From assembly GCA_947628365.1 (NCBI GenBank), contig CANQZN010000003.1:1-34640 (forward strand): 34,640 nucleotides of DNA, read 5' to 3'. This DNA comes from an uncultured Bacilli bacterium (lineage in GTDB: Bacteria; Bacillota_I; Bacilli_A; RF39; UBA660). Below are positions 24,950-32,824 of this stretch, piece after piece (position 1 is the first letter of the stretch; each line of letters opens with the position of its first letter). The position numbers and the translations under genes are program-made. The notes beneath the pieces were generated by a model. That model had not been told where the DNA came from and made no database searches. It was given only the letters and a program-made list of their open reading frames with translations.

Positions 24950-27335
24950 GAAGTTTAATAAACATTTGAATAAATATTTGATTAAGACCTGAACTTCTAA
25001 GTTTTCTTATAGCAATTCTCTTTTTATTAATTGGTAAATCACTAAAGAAAACTGCCGCTATTTTTTCTTTTAATAATGTATCTACTTTTAAATCACTAAT
25101 AATGCCATTAATATCTTCATTAATAATTCTAACTGCATCAATTTCAATATTAGTTCCTGTACAATTGATAACAAGTTGTCTTCTTGTATCTACATTATCT
25201 ACTTCTACTACTAAATCATTATCTGATTCATAGAATTTACAATTTTTAACTGGACTATTACTAATTAATGCTTCTACCTTCTCAGGTAAGCGAGTATTTC
25301 TAAATCTAATACGATAATCTCTTTTATCGGGAATTAAACCAGTTTTACCTTCAACTGGGTGAATTGTTAAGATATAACCATCTTTTGTATAATTAAAATC
25401 AAATGCTGTTATTATATAAAAACCTTCTTCATATAAAGAAGATACACCATCATCTTCATATAATTTATAAACATTACTACTACCTGGAAATATATCTATT
25501 TCCATAACTTTAGGTGGGTTTGTATTATTTATATCTTCTCCTAATTTAGCCATAGGAATAATTGAACCAGCTTTAGCAAATACAGGATAATCTTCATCTT
25601 TATAGAAAGCTACATAACGTTTATTACCAACAAATTTCTTACCAGTTTTAAAATCATACCAAATACCTTTTGGTAAGAATATTTTTTCTACTGATCTATT
25701 CATAACTCGATCTTTTGGTTTAGTTATTGGGGCAACTAAAAGTTCTGTCCCAAAATAATATTCATTTTTATAATTTGGTTCATCAACAAGTTCAGGATAA
25801 TAATAATAAAGTGGTTGGACTATTGGTAAATAAGTACTATGATATTTATAATTTTCTGTATATATATATGGAATTAATTTATGTCTTAATTTACAATAAT
25901 CTTTAACTATATTATATGTATTATAATCCCAACGCCATGGTTCTCTTTTATAATATGCTCCTCTTCTAGCACTAAATCTAAAGATAGGACTAAATGTTGA
26001 AAATTGAGCATATCTTAGATATAATTCGCCATCTTCAATACCATTTTTATAACCACCAACATCATGACTCCACCAAGACATGCCAATATTACTACTAGTT
26101 GAATCAAAGTATGGTAAATATTTTAAAGTATTCCAACCAACTTTAGTTTCACCAGAATAATGAACAGGATATAAATGTGAAGCTTTACCACCATTACGAG
26201 ATAAAATCATACCTCTTTTATCTTTAAATTGTTTAAAATCATTAAAATGATAGTAATTTAAGGCTCTAATAGTTATTTCATCTTTAGTATCTATCCAAAA
26301 GAAATCGACACCTAAATTATATAAAGGGGCAATTAATGTTTGTAAATAACTAATAATAAAGTTTTTATCTAATACTTTAAAAGGAATAATTTTATCAGTA
26401 GGATAATTAAGTTCTGTACACATATCGATATAGCGATCATTTAATGGACCAATTCCTTCACTTCCATCAATATTTAAACCAACTTTTATTCCTCTTTCAT
26501 GCATATATTGCGTAAATTCTTTAGGTTCTGGAAATAATTCATTACTAAATGTATAACCAGTTTTATGTAAATTATAATTTTCTTTATCTTTGGTATGCCA
26601 AAATTCACCAAGTAATAAAACTGATAATGGTACACCATTTTTATTAAATGCTTGCACTAATTTTTTCGTATCTTCAAAAGAATATATTTGATCTCTATTC
26701 CACCAAATACCTAAAGCATATCTTGGTATCATCGGAGCAGTACCAGTTAAAGTAAAATAATCTTTTAAACACAAGCCAAAATCTCTTCGATACATAAATA
26801 AATAGAAATCGATTCTTTTATCTTTACTTGGGTGCATATAGCCATCTTCATCTATTAAAAGTGAACTAGAGTCATCTAATGTAGCAAAGCCATCTGTTGA
26901 ATATAAACCATTTGACAAAGTTGTTTTATCGCCAAAATCTTCAATACTAAAAGCACTGCCTTTAAAGTTTCTGGCTTCTGGATGACCATAATACCACATT
27001 TTATCAGTATTAACTAATTTAACTTTTAAGTTAGTATCTGGTGCAAAAGATGGACCTTTAAATGGTTTTTCTTTGGCATATTGGAGTATAAAATATTTAG
27101 TAGAAATAACTAAAAAGTTGGCATCTTGTTCTACTTTAATCTTAGGAGCAGGAAATTTTCTATTATGGACTATTTCAGTCGCACCATCATAAAATCCACC
27201 TTTTATGGCATATTCAAAACGTATTAATCTATCGCTTAATACTGTAATTCGATAATTTACGCCTTGAAAAACAGTTTTTGGTTCACTAACAAGGTTACTT
27301 TGATTAATTTTAAAATGTTCTCCTAAACTAGCCAT
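24927..27335 (-). CDS. GH31 family alpha-glucosidase-like enzyme
   Basis: The protein of about 802 residues has GH31 architecture: an N-terminal beta-sandwich, a TIM barrel from about residue 200 (IPRYALGIWWNRDQ), and C-terminal beta domains (LLVAPITKP, IWYDFKTGKKF). The nucleophile loop reads FFWIDTKDE (Asp near residue 347), and SNIGMSWWSHDVGGY and RFSARRGAY are strongly conserved GH31 substrate-pocket segments. The acid/base position is read as SGETKVGW (about 393), where relatives I recall have SGDT, so an Asp appears to be replaced by Glu. No signal peptide is present, so it is probably cytosolic and acts on imported alpha-glucosides. The ORF begins at 27341; AAGGA spaced seven bases from the ATG at 27335 favours the later start. 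An unusual helical tail of about 70 residues ends the protein. Confidence 0.88.
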   Translation of the reverse strand: MASLGEHFKINQSNLVSEPKTVFQGVNYRITVLSDRLIRFEYAIKGGFYDGATEIVHNRKFPAPKIKVEQDANFLVISTKYFILQYAKEKPFKGPSFAPDTNLKVKLVNTDKMWYYGHPEARNFKGSAFSIEDFGDKTTLSNGLYSTDGFATLDDSSSLLIDEDGYMHPSKDKRIDFYLFMYRRDFGLCLKDYFTLTGTAPMIPRYALGIWWNRDQIYSFEDTKKLVQAFNKNGVPLSVLLLGEFWHTKDKENYNLHKTGYTFSNELFPEPKEFTQYMHERGIKVGLNIDGSEGIGPLNDRYIDMCTELNYPTDKIIPFKVLDKNFIISYLQTLIAPLYNLGVDFFWIDTKDEITIRALNYYHFNDFKQFKDKRGMILSRNGGKASHLYPVHYSGETKVGWNTLKYLPYFDSTSSNIGMSWWSHDVGGYKNGIEDGELYLRYAQFSTFSPIFRFSARRGAYYKREPWRWDYNTYNIVKDYCKLRHKLIPYIYTENYKYHSTYLPIVQPLYYYYPELVDEPNYKNEYYFGTELLVAPITKPKDRVMNRSVEKIFLPKGIWYDFKTGKKFVGNKRYVAFYKDEDYPVFAKAGSIIPMAKLGEDINNTNPPKVMEIDIFPGSSNVYKLYEDDGVSSLYEEGFYIITAFDFNYTKDGYILTIHPVEGKTGLIPDKRDYRIRFRNTRLPEKVEALISNSPVKNCKFYESDNDLVVEVDNVDTRRQLVINCTGTNIEIDAVRIINEDINGIISDLKVDTLLKEKIAAVFFSDLPINKKRIAIRKLRSSGLNQIFIQMFIKLLEYIGEI

Positions 27336-27369
27336 AACCATTTCCTTCTTCTATCTTACTCTATAATAT

Positions 27370-27398
27370 AGAATACCAAAATTCTAATGGTTTTTCAA
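27370..27398 (-). promoter_or_regulatory. Probable promoter of the GH31 gene
   Basis: TTGAAA, 17 bases, TATTCT on the minus strand, about 35 bases before the chosen start. An alternative TATTAT lies a few bases downstream. Confidence 0.45.
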
Positions 27399-27430
27399 TT
27401 AAAATAGTTGAAAACAATTAAGTTTTCAAC
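27399..27430 (-). terminator. Intrinsic terminator of paralog 3
   Basis: On the minus strand a nine-bp GTTGAAAAC/GTTTTCAAC stem with a six-base loop is followed by TATTTTAATT, directly after the paralog 3 stop. The T-tail is interrupted. Confidence 0.6.
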
Positions 27431-27431
27431 A

Positions 27432-28712
27432 TTATTTTATTATAAAAGGATCTTCAGAAGTTCCAGTTCCACCCGCTAATTGGTTCACAGATGCGAGATA
27501 GAAGACTGGACGGATATGATGATAGCCATCTATTTCCCAATTGTTAGTATTCCCAGGATCACTCACAACAGATCCAACATATAAACCAGTACCAGGATCC
27601 CAACCAGTACGCGACATTGTCCATTCATATGGATTTAAAATTGTATCATTTTGACTTAAATGCATCCACCCGGATCGACATATTTCATAATCGCCTTCAT
27701 TATATTGGCAATTTGCATCATCACTTACGGAATAATGATAGTCATGAAGATACATTAAACTTATCTTACTATCAAAAGTATTTATCCATTTACCACTTTC
27801 GTTTATAAAGTAAATTGTATCTCCTATATACGGGGAATTTTCATTATCTACTACCCCTTGTTTTGCACCTGGAGTATCTTTTGTTGCATAAATATCCCAA
27901 TTTGTCTCTTTTTTCCCTGTTTCTACTAAATATAAACCTTCTCCAGTTTGACGAGCTCCTAAATAATCATCGCTTAACATATCTCCATATGTCCAGACAT
28001 TATTAGCTATCTTCTCTTCCCAACCATTTGGAATATATTGCTTGTTTTTTAAAAAATCTTCTCCATTTATCGCTTTATAAATATTACTTTTAGGAAATTC
28101 TATATCATCATCATAGTTATCCCACCAATTTATTGTTTTATTTAATGCTTCTTTTTTTATTACTTTAACCCTTCCGGTTTCTGCTTCGATTCCTATTATT
28201 CGGTACATATATTTATCTGTATCACCTTTACAAGTATTTTGATCACTTGTTCCGAAACAAATATAGTTTTCTACATTTTCGTTTTGTTGACCTTGAAATC
28301 TATACATAGCTCCTTTGATTTCCGCGCTTAATTTATTTGGCTCCTTTTCTTTTATTTCTTCGCCTAGACTTTTATCAAAATATAAATAACAATATATTGT
28401 ATTTCCACTTGTTATTGTTACTTTATCATTTTCATAACTTAGTACTCCATTTAATTCATTACCATTATTATCTATACATTTTGATTTTTCTATATTAAGT
28501 ACATACATATCTGGAAATTTATTATCTTTAACTAGAACATAATTATTGTCATCTTCCTCTTTATACATGGCAAATGTTTTGTTATTTACTTCTTGTTTTA
28601 ATATGACACTATCTAGCTTCACTTCTTCTTTTGATTTAAAAAATATAACACCGGTTAATATTATTCCTACCATAATTATTATCAATAAATATTTTTTGTT
28701 AATTATTCTCAT
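27432..28712 (-). CDS. Phase-variable membrane-anchored surface protein, paralog 3
   Basis: The 426-residue paralog is closest to paralog 1. They share the N-terminal anchor MRIINKKYLLIII, the KTFAMYKEE block, the cysteine pair in the SKCIDNNGNEL and YCYLYFD segments, YICFGTSDQNTC and YMYRIIGIEAETGRVKVIKKEAL. The middle then shows IYKAINGEDFL, WTYGDML and GLYLVETGKK, and the C-terminus KISLMYLHDYHYSVSDDA, GWMHLSQND and EWTMSR. A segment unlike the others (rich in Gly, Asp, Asn and Trp) leads to IRPVFYL and TSEDPFIIK. By hand count, 39 codons of the variable segment are about 44% GC, well above the neighbourhood. Extracellular location is inferred from the single N-terminal helix. It stands divergent to the Fic-like gene. 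Confidence 0.85.
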   Translation of the reverse strand: MRIINKKYLLIIIMVGIILTGVIFFKSKEEVKLDSVILKQEVNNKTFAMYKEEDDNNYVLVKDNKFPDMYVLNIEKSKCIDNNGNELNGVLSYENDKVTITSGNTIYCYLYFDKSLGEEIKEKEPNKLSAEIKGAMYRFQGQQNENVENYICFGTSDQNTCKGDTDKYMYRIIGIEAETGRVKVIKKEALNKTINWWDNYDDDIEFPKSNIYKAINGEDFLKNKQYIPNGWEEKIANNVWTYGDMLSDDYLGARQTGEGLYLVETGKKETNWDIYATKDTPGAKQGVVDNENSPYIGDTIYFINESGKWINTFDSKISLMYLHDYHYSVSDDANCQYNEGDYEICRSGWMHLSQNDTILNPYEWTMSRTGWDPGTGLYVGSVVSDPGNTNNWEIDGYHHIRPVFYLASVNQLAGGTGTSEDPFIIK

Positions 28713-28741
28713 AAAATAATTCTCCTTTATTTTATAAGATA

Positions 28742-28768
28742 ATTATATATTACCCCCCCCGGTGTCAA
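28742..28768 (-). promoter_or_regulatory. Poly-G (G8) spacer promoter of paralog 3, predicted phase-variable
   Basis: The same TTGACA-CC-G8-TAATA-TATAAT block as paralog 1 (C8 at 28753-28760 on the plus strand), with a 15-base spacer. The upstream hairpin present at the other two loci is only half preserved here (GTTAACAACATTTTT without its partner arm). Confidence 0.8.
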
Positions 28769-28882
28769 GTTTTTGGAAGAAAAATGTTGTTAACTTTTCA
28801 AAATTTGAAATTTATTATTTTACTCTATATAAGATATTGAAAAATAATATTATAATATACATATGCAAAGGAGAAATTAGTT

Positions 28883-29554
28883 ATGAAAAATAAATTTAAT
28901 TTAACTAGAGAGCAAAATATATTTGTAGCCAAAAGAAATATAGTTGATTATATTTGGAAAAGTGCTAATTTAGAAGGTATAAAAATATCATATTCTGAAA
29001 CACAAGCAATATATGATGGTGGTATAGTAAATGGTTTAACTGTTGATAACATAATTGCTATTAACAATTTAAAATACTCTTGGCAATTTATACTTGAAAA
29101 TGATGATATTGATTATGATTTTAAAGCATTATGTCATTTACATAAATTAACTTGTGATAAATTAGTTTTAGATCAAAATTTAGGTAAACTAAGAACAACA
29201 CCAGTAAATATTGGTGGAACTACATGGAAACCTCAATTTCCTATAGAAAGTCAAATTAAAGAAGAATTAGAAGAATTACTTAATCAAAATGATAAAACTA
29301 AAACAGAAATTGCCATTGAAATAATGTTATGGATTATGAGAAAGCAAATGTTCATTGACGGAAATAAAAGAGTTGCTATGTTATTTGCTAATAAAATAAT
29401 GATAGACAATGGTTGTGGAATAATAACTATTTCTCAAGAAAATCAACCAACATTTTTTGAAAAATTAATCAAGTTTTATGAAACCGGTGATAATGGAGAT
29501 TTAAAAAATTGGCTTTATGAAACAAGTATTGATGGCATTGATTTAAATAACTAA
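28883..29554 (+). CDS. Fic-domain protein with degenerate active site
   Basis: The 223-residue cytosolic helical protein has a Fic core motif reading KQMFIDGNKRVAM (about 153-165). The F-x-D-G-N-K-R anion-binding part is intact, but the catalytic His of H-P-F-x-x-G-N is Gln. An N-terminal SANLEG (about 27-32) fits the (S/T)xxxE(G/N) inhibitory helix motif of class II Fic proteins. AMP transfer normally needs the His, so this may be inactive, use a different chemistry or regulate another protein. The RBS AAAGGAGAA lies 8 bases before the ATG, and a TATAAT is at about 28850. It is monocistronic on the plus strand, divergent to paralog 3 and convergent to tyrS. No adjacent antitoxin gene is visible. 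Confidence 0.82.
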   Translation: MKNKFNLTREQNIFVAKRNIVDYIWKSANLEGIKISYSETQAIYDGGIVNGLTVDNIIAINNLKYSWQFILENDDIDYDFKALCHLHKLTCDKLVLDQNLGKLRTTPVNIGGTTWKPQFPIESQIKEELEELLNQNDKTKTEIAIEIMLWIMRKQMFIDGNKRVAMLFANKIMIDNGCGIITISQENQPTFFEKLIKFYETGDNGDLKNWLYETSIDGIDLNN

Positions 29555-29593
29555 AAAATAACACCTCTTATGCATCTAGTAGGTGTTATTTTT
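29553..29593. terminator. Bidirectional terminator between the Fic gene and tyrS
   Basis: AAATAACACCT/AGGTGTTATTT form an 11-bp stem with a 14-base loop; A- and T-runs on both flanks give U-tails for both converging genes. Confidence 0.88.
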
Positions 29594-29595
29594 AA

Positions 29596-30831
29596 TTATT
29601 CAAAAATTACAATATAATATTTTTTCTTACCCTTTTTAATTAAATATACTTTTTCATCTATTGCATTTTCTTTAGTTACCATATACATATTATCAGTAAT
29701 TTTTTTATTATTTAAACTAATTGCATTACCACTTATAAGTTCCCTAGCTTCTCTTTTAGATGTGCAAATATGAGTATTTACTAATAAATCTTCTAAAGGT
29801 AATTCTTCACTAATCTTTATTTGTTCCATATCTTTAAAGTTATTAATAATATCTTCATAAGATAATTTATTAATATCTTCTGAGAATAAAGCATTACTCA
29901 TCATTTCAGCTTTCTTATATTCTTCTTCACCATGTAAATCAGTAATAATACATTTAGCTAAAGTTTTTTGACCAATTCTTAAATGTGGTTCTTTATTATG
30001 TTTTTCAACAATATCCATTATTTCTTCAGGAGTTAAAAATGTAAATACTTTTAAATAATGCTCTACTAGGGAATCATCAGTATTAATTAAATATTGATAT
30101 AATTCATAACTAGTAGTTTTATTTAAATCAAGCCATAAAGCATTACCTTCACTTTTACCAAATTTATGACCATTGGCATCTAATATAAGTGGCATTGTAA
30201 AGGCATAAGCTTCTTTATTATCTATTTTTTTAATTAAATCTACACCAGTTGTAATATTTCCCCATTGATCACTACCTTCAACTTGCATAATACAATTATA
30301 TTTACGATATAAATTTAAAAAATCATAACCTTGAATTAACATATAACTAAATTCAGCATAAGTAATACCAGTTTCTAATCTTCTATTAATGATGTCTTTA
30401 TTAAGCATATAATTAACATTAATATATTTACCTATATCTCTTAGAAAATCTAAAAATTCATAACCTTGAAACCAATCATAGTTATTTACAAGTTGGGCTT
30501 TACCATCAAATATTTTATCAATTTGTTTTCTAATACACTCAATATTGTGATTTAAATCTTCAATACTAATTATTTCTCTTTCACTAGTTGGTCTAGGATC
30601 CCCAATTCTACCAGTTGCACCACCACATAAAAGAATTGGTTTATGGCCCATTTTCATTAATCTTTTAGCAGTTACTAATGAAGAATAATGACCTAAATGC
30701 AAACTATCTGCAGTTGGATCTGTTCCCCAATAAAAAGTTACACTCTTATTATTAATTAAATCTTCAATACCTTCTTCACCAGCAACATCTTTAACAAGAC
30801 CACGCCAATTTAATTCTTCCCAATTTGTCAT
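29596..30831 (-). CDS. tyrS: Tyrosyl-tRNA synthetase
   Basis: The class Ic synthetase of about 411 residues has HLGH (DPTADSLHLGHYSSL, about residue 45) as its HIGH motif. LCGGATGRIGDP and QVEGSDQWGNI are Tyr-specific pocket segments, and KFGKS (GHKFGKSEGN, about 230) is the KMSKS equivalent. The last 70 residues are an S4-like RNA-binding domain (EDLLVNTHICTSKREARELI). The ORF track starts at a GTG at 30837; the ATG at 30831 (MTNWEELNWRG) is the usual family start. AAGGAG is four bases from GTG and ten from ATG, so either is possible. A compact Tyr T-box precedes it. Confidence 0.95.
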   Translation of the reverse strand: MTNWEELNWRGLVKDVAGEEGIEDLINNKSVTFYWGTDPTADSLHLGHYSSLVTAKRLMKMGHKPILLCGGATGRIGDPRPTSEREIISIEDLNHNIECIRKQIDKIFDGKAQLVNNYDWFQGYEFLDFLRDIGKYINVNYMLNKDIINRRLETGITYAEFSYMLIQGYDFLNLYRKYNCIMQVEGSDQWGNITTGVDLIKKIDNKEAYAFTMPLILDANGHKFGKSEGNALWLDLNKTTSYELYQYLINTDDSLVEHYLKVFTFLTPEEIMDIVEKHNKEPHLRIGQKTLAKCIITDLHGEEEYKKAEMMSNALFSEDINKLSYEDIINNFKDMEQIKISEELPLEDLLVNTHICTSKREARELISGNAISLNNKKITDNMYMVTKENAIDEKVYLIKKGKKKYYIVIFE

Positions 30832-30851
30832 TTTCACTTTTCTCCTTTTCT

Positions 30852-30994
30852 AATTAAAAAAAATTCAAAAAATAAGGATAAGGACGAGATAACCCGCGGT
30901 ACCACCTTATTTTATGAATTAATCATACACTTTAATACTTATATCGTAAGTAAACGCTTTAGCTCCAGAGTCGTAAATTCCTTCATCACTAACA
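30852..30994 (-). promoter_or_regulatory. Compact T-box riboswitch (Tyr) controlling tyrS
   Basis: On the minus strand the core AAGGTGGTACCGCGGG is followed by a terminator (AAATAAGG with CCTTATTT, then T8). A TAC specifier is read in GAATTTACGAC (30975-30973). The distal Stem I stretch found in the ileS and leuS leaders is not visible, so the leader is about 145 nt and appears abbreviated. Confidence 0.88.
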
Positions 30995-30999
30995 ATTAA

Positions 31000-31028
31000 A
31001 TTATAAATGATTTTTCATAATATAGCAA
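31000..31028 (-). promoter_or_regulatory. Promoter of the tyrS leader
   Basis: TTGCTA, 17 bases, TATAAT on the minus strand, immediately downstream of the yebC stop. Predicted start near 30993. Confidence 0.65.
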
Positions 31029-31034
31029 ATTATT

Positions 31035-31757
31035 TTATAATTCTACATCAACATTATGATATATTTCAGTTACATCATCTATTGCATCAAGCATATTATA
31101 TAATTTTTTAAATGTTTCTAAATCTTCACCCTCTAAAGTAATTTTATCTTTAGCAAACATACCTACTTGATCTATTTCATAATCAACATTAGGAATTATT
31201 TTTTCAACAATATCTTTTACTTTATCATGAATATTTGGATGCATTGTAATAGTTACTTCACCATCTTCTTCTTCAAAATCAATTATATCAACACCAGCAT
31301 TTAATAATTCTTCAAACATGGCATCACTATTATCACATTTAAAAGTTAATACTCCTAAATAATCATAATTATAAGAAACTGAATTAGTAACTCCTAAACT
31401 TTTATTAACTTTATTAAAAGCAGCTCTTACTTCTCCGACTGTTCTATTAACATTATCTGTTAAGCATTTAATAATAAGTGTTGATGCACCGGGACCAAAT
31501 CCTTCATAAGTAACCTCTTCATAATCTTCGCCACCAACACCTTTAGCTTTATCAACAGCTCTATTAATAATATCACTTGGTACTTGTTGCTTTTTAGCTT
31601 TTTCAATTATTCTTTTTAAACTAATATTAGCATCTGGATCAGGTAAACCTTTTTTAGCTGCTAAATATATTTCTTTTGCAAAAGTTGTATAAAGCTTTCC
31701 TCTTGCAGCTCCTGTCTTTTGAATACTATACTTTCTTACTTCATATGCTCTTCCCAT
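31035..31757 (-). CDS. YebC/PmpR-family protein (YeeN-like subgroup)
   Basis: The 240-residue protein starts MGRAYEVRKYSIQKT, continues with AKEIYLAAKKG and PDANISL, then YEGFGPGAS near residue 85 and a C-terminal alpha/beta part with EEEDGEVTI. This is the YebC/PmpR/TACO1 family, and the M-G-R-A-Y-E-V-R start marks the YeeN-like branch. Members were annotated as transcription regulators; recent work on homologues links the family to translation through difficult peptide stretches at the ribosome. Which role applies here cannot be read from sequence. It starts 8 bases after the patatin gene stop, with an AGGAGG site directly upstream of its ATG, so it is the last gene of the ZIP operon. Confidence 0.92.
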   Translation of the reverse strand: MGRAYEVRKYSIQKTGAARGKLYTTFAKEIYLAAKKGLPDPDANISLKRIIEKAKKQQVPSDIINRAVDKAKGVGGEDYEEVTYEGFGPGASTLIIKCLTDNVNRTVGEVRAAFNKVNKSLGVTNSVSYNYDYLGVLTFKCDNSDAMFEELLNAGVDIIDFEEEDGEVTITMHPNIHDKVKDIVEKIIPNVDYEIDQVGMFAKDKITLEGEDLETFKKLYNMLDAIDDVTEIYHNVDVEL

Positions 31758-31765
31758 AAATCCTC

Positions 31766-32809
31766 CTATAAAATTCTTAAACTACGGACAAATTCATAAA
31801 CAAATTGTTTACTATCCGTCTTCTTTCTAATATTTTTAATCTCTTTAAAAATACTATGTATGTGAAAATATGTCTTATCTTCTTTCATCATAACATATTC
31901 TAAGGCTTTTATTATTGTTGCTTTATTATCTTTGGTATTAAAATATCTCTTAACTTTTTTAAATAAATCAACATTAACTTTCCTTGCCAACATATTATAA
32001 CAAAAGTTAGGTATATTTTTAAAGATAAAATTATATCCTGTATAATTCTTTAATACTTTTAGGGTATCATAATAACCTAATTTAATATTTTCATTAATTT
32101 TTTCTTGATTAACATTTAAGGTACTTCCTAAAAATCTTGATGGAGTAATTTTAACTACTTTATTTTTATCTTTTATTTTTCTACTAAAACCCATACCTTG
32201 TATTTCAATTAAATAGACTTTATCATACCCTTTATTTAATAACATATTAACTGGGTTATTATCATAAAAACCACCATCAATATAATATTTATCATCAATA
32301 AATTTTTCTGCTTTAAATACTGGTAAATTACAACTAGCTAAAATATATTCGGGTATTTTACCCTTCTTCATATCTTCTTTAAATAAATATAAAGGTTTTA
32401 AATCATTTACTCTAACTGTAACTAACCCAAAATCCATTTTACTTTTTCTAATTTTCTCTTCATCAATCATTTCATCAAGTAAATCTTTTAAATGATGATG
32501 ATCTATGCCTTTATTTTTAACAATTAAAGTCATTTGTTCAATACCATAAATAAGTTCTTTAAAAATGTCTTTATCATTAACACTTTTTACATATTTAGAA
32601 TTAAAATCTAATAATTCCCCAACATTAACATTTTTCCAAAATTCATAAAGTTCTTGTTCTTTTCCACTAGCTATCATCGCTGCATTAAAAGAACCAATAG
32701 ATGTACCTACAACACCATCTATTTTAATATTACATTTTTTAAAAGCTAAATATGCCCCAATTTGATAAGAACCTTTAACTCCACCACCAGCTAAGACTAG
32801 TCCATTCAT
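31766..32809 (-). CDS. Patatin-like phospholipase
   Basis: The 347-residue protein has the full patatin catalytic set: GGGVKG oxyanion loop at residues 8-13, GTSIGS with the nucleophile Ser near residue 37, and DGG (YIDGGFYDNNP, about 175) with the catalytic Asp. Patatins form a Ser-Asp dyad and hydrolyse acyl chains from phospholipids or other lipids. There is no signal peptide, so it should work in the cytosol at the inner leaflet. A basic C-terminal region of about 100 residues (rich in Lys and Tyr) follows the hydrolase domain and could aid membrane binding. It lies 15 bases after the SDR gene and 8 before yebC. The substrate is unknown. Confidence 0.92.
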   Translation of the reverse strand: MNGLVLAGGGVKGSYQIGAYLAFKKCNIKIDGVVGTSIGSFNAAMIASGKEQELYEFWKNVNVGELLDFNSKYVKSVNDKDIFKELIYGIEQMTLIVKNKGIDHHHLKDLLDEMIDEEKIRKSKMDFGLVTVRVNDLKPLYLFKEDMKKGKIPEYILASCNLPVFKAEKFIDDKYYIDGGFYDNNPVNMLLNKGYDKVYLIEIQGMGFSRKIKDKNKVVKITPSRFLGSTLNVNQEKINENIKLGYYDTLKVLKNYTGYNFIFKNIPNFCYNMLARKVNVDLFKKVKRYFNTKDNKATIIKALEYVMMKEDKTYFHIHSIFKEIKNIRKKTDSKQFVYEFVRSLRIL

Positions 32810-32824
32810 CTTTATACCCCCACT

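Noticed and set aside
13746-28768. A diversity-generating retroelement as the source of paralog variation
   Set aside because: No reverse transcriptase, accessory gene or template repeat is present in the window, and the variable codons do not show a clear AAY-derived pattern; kept only as a hypothesis to search elsewhere.
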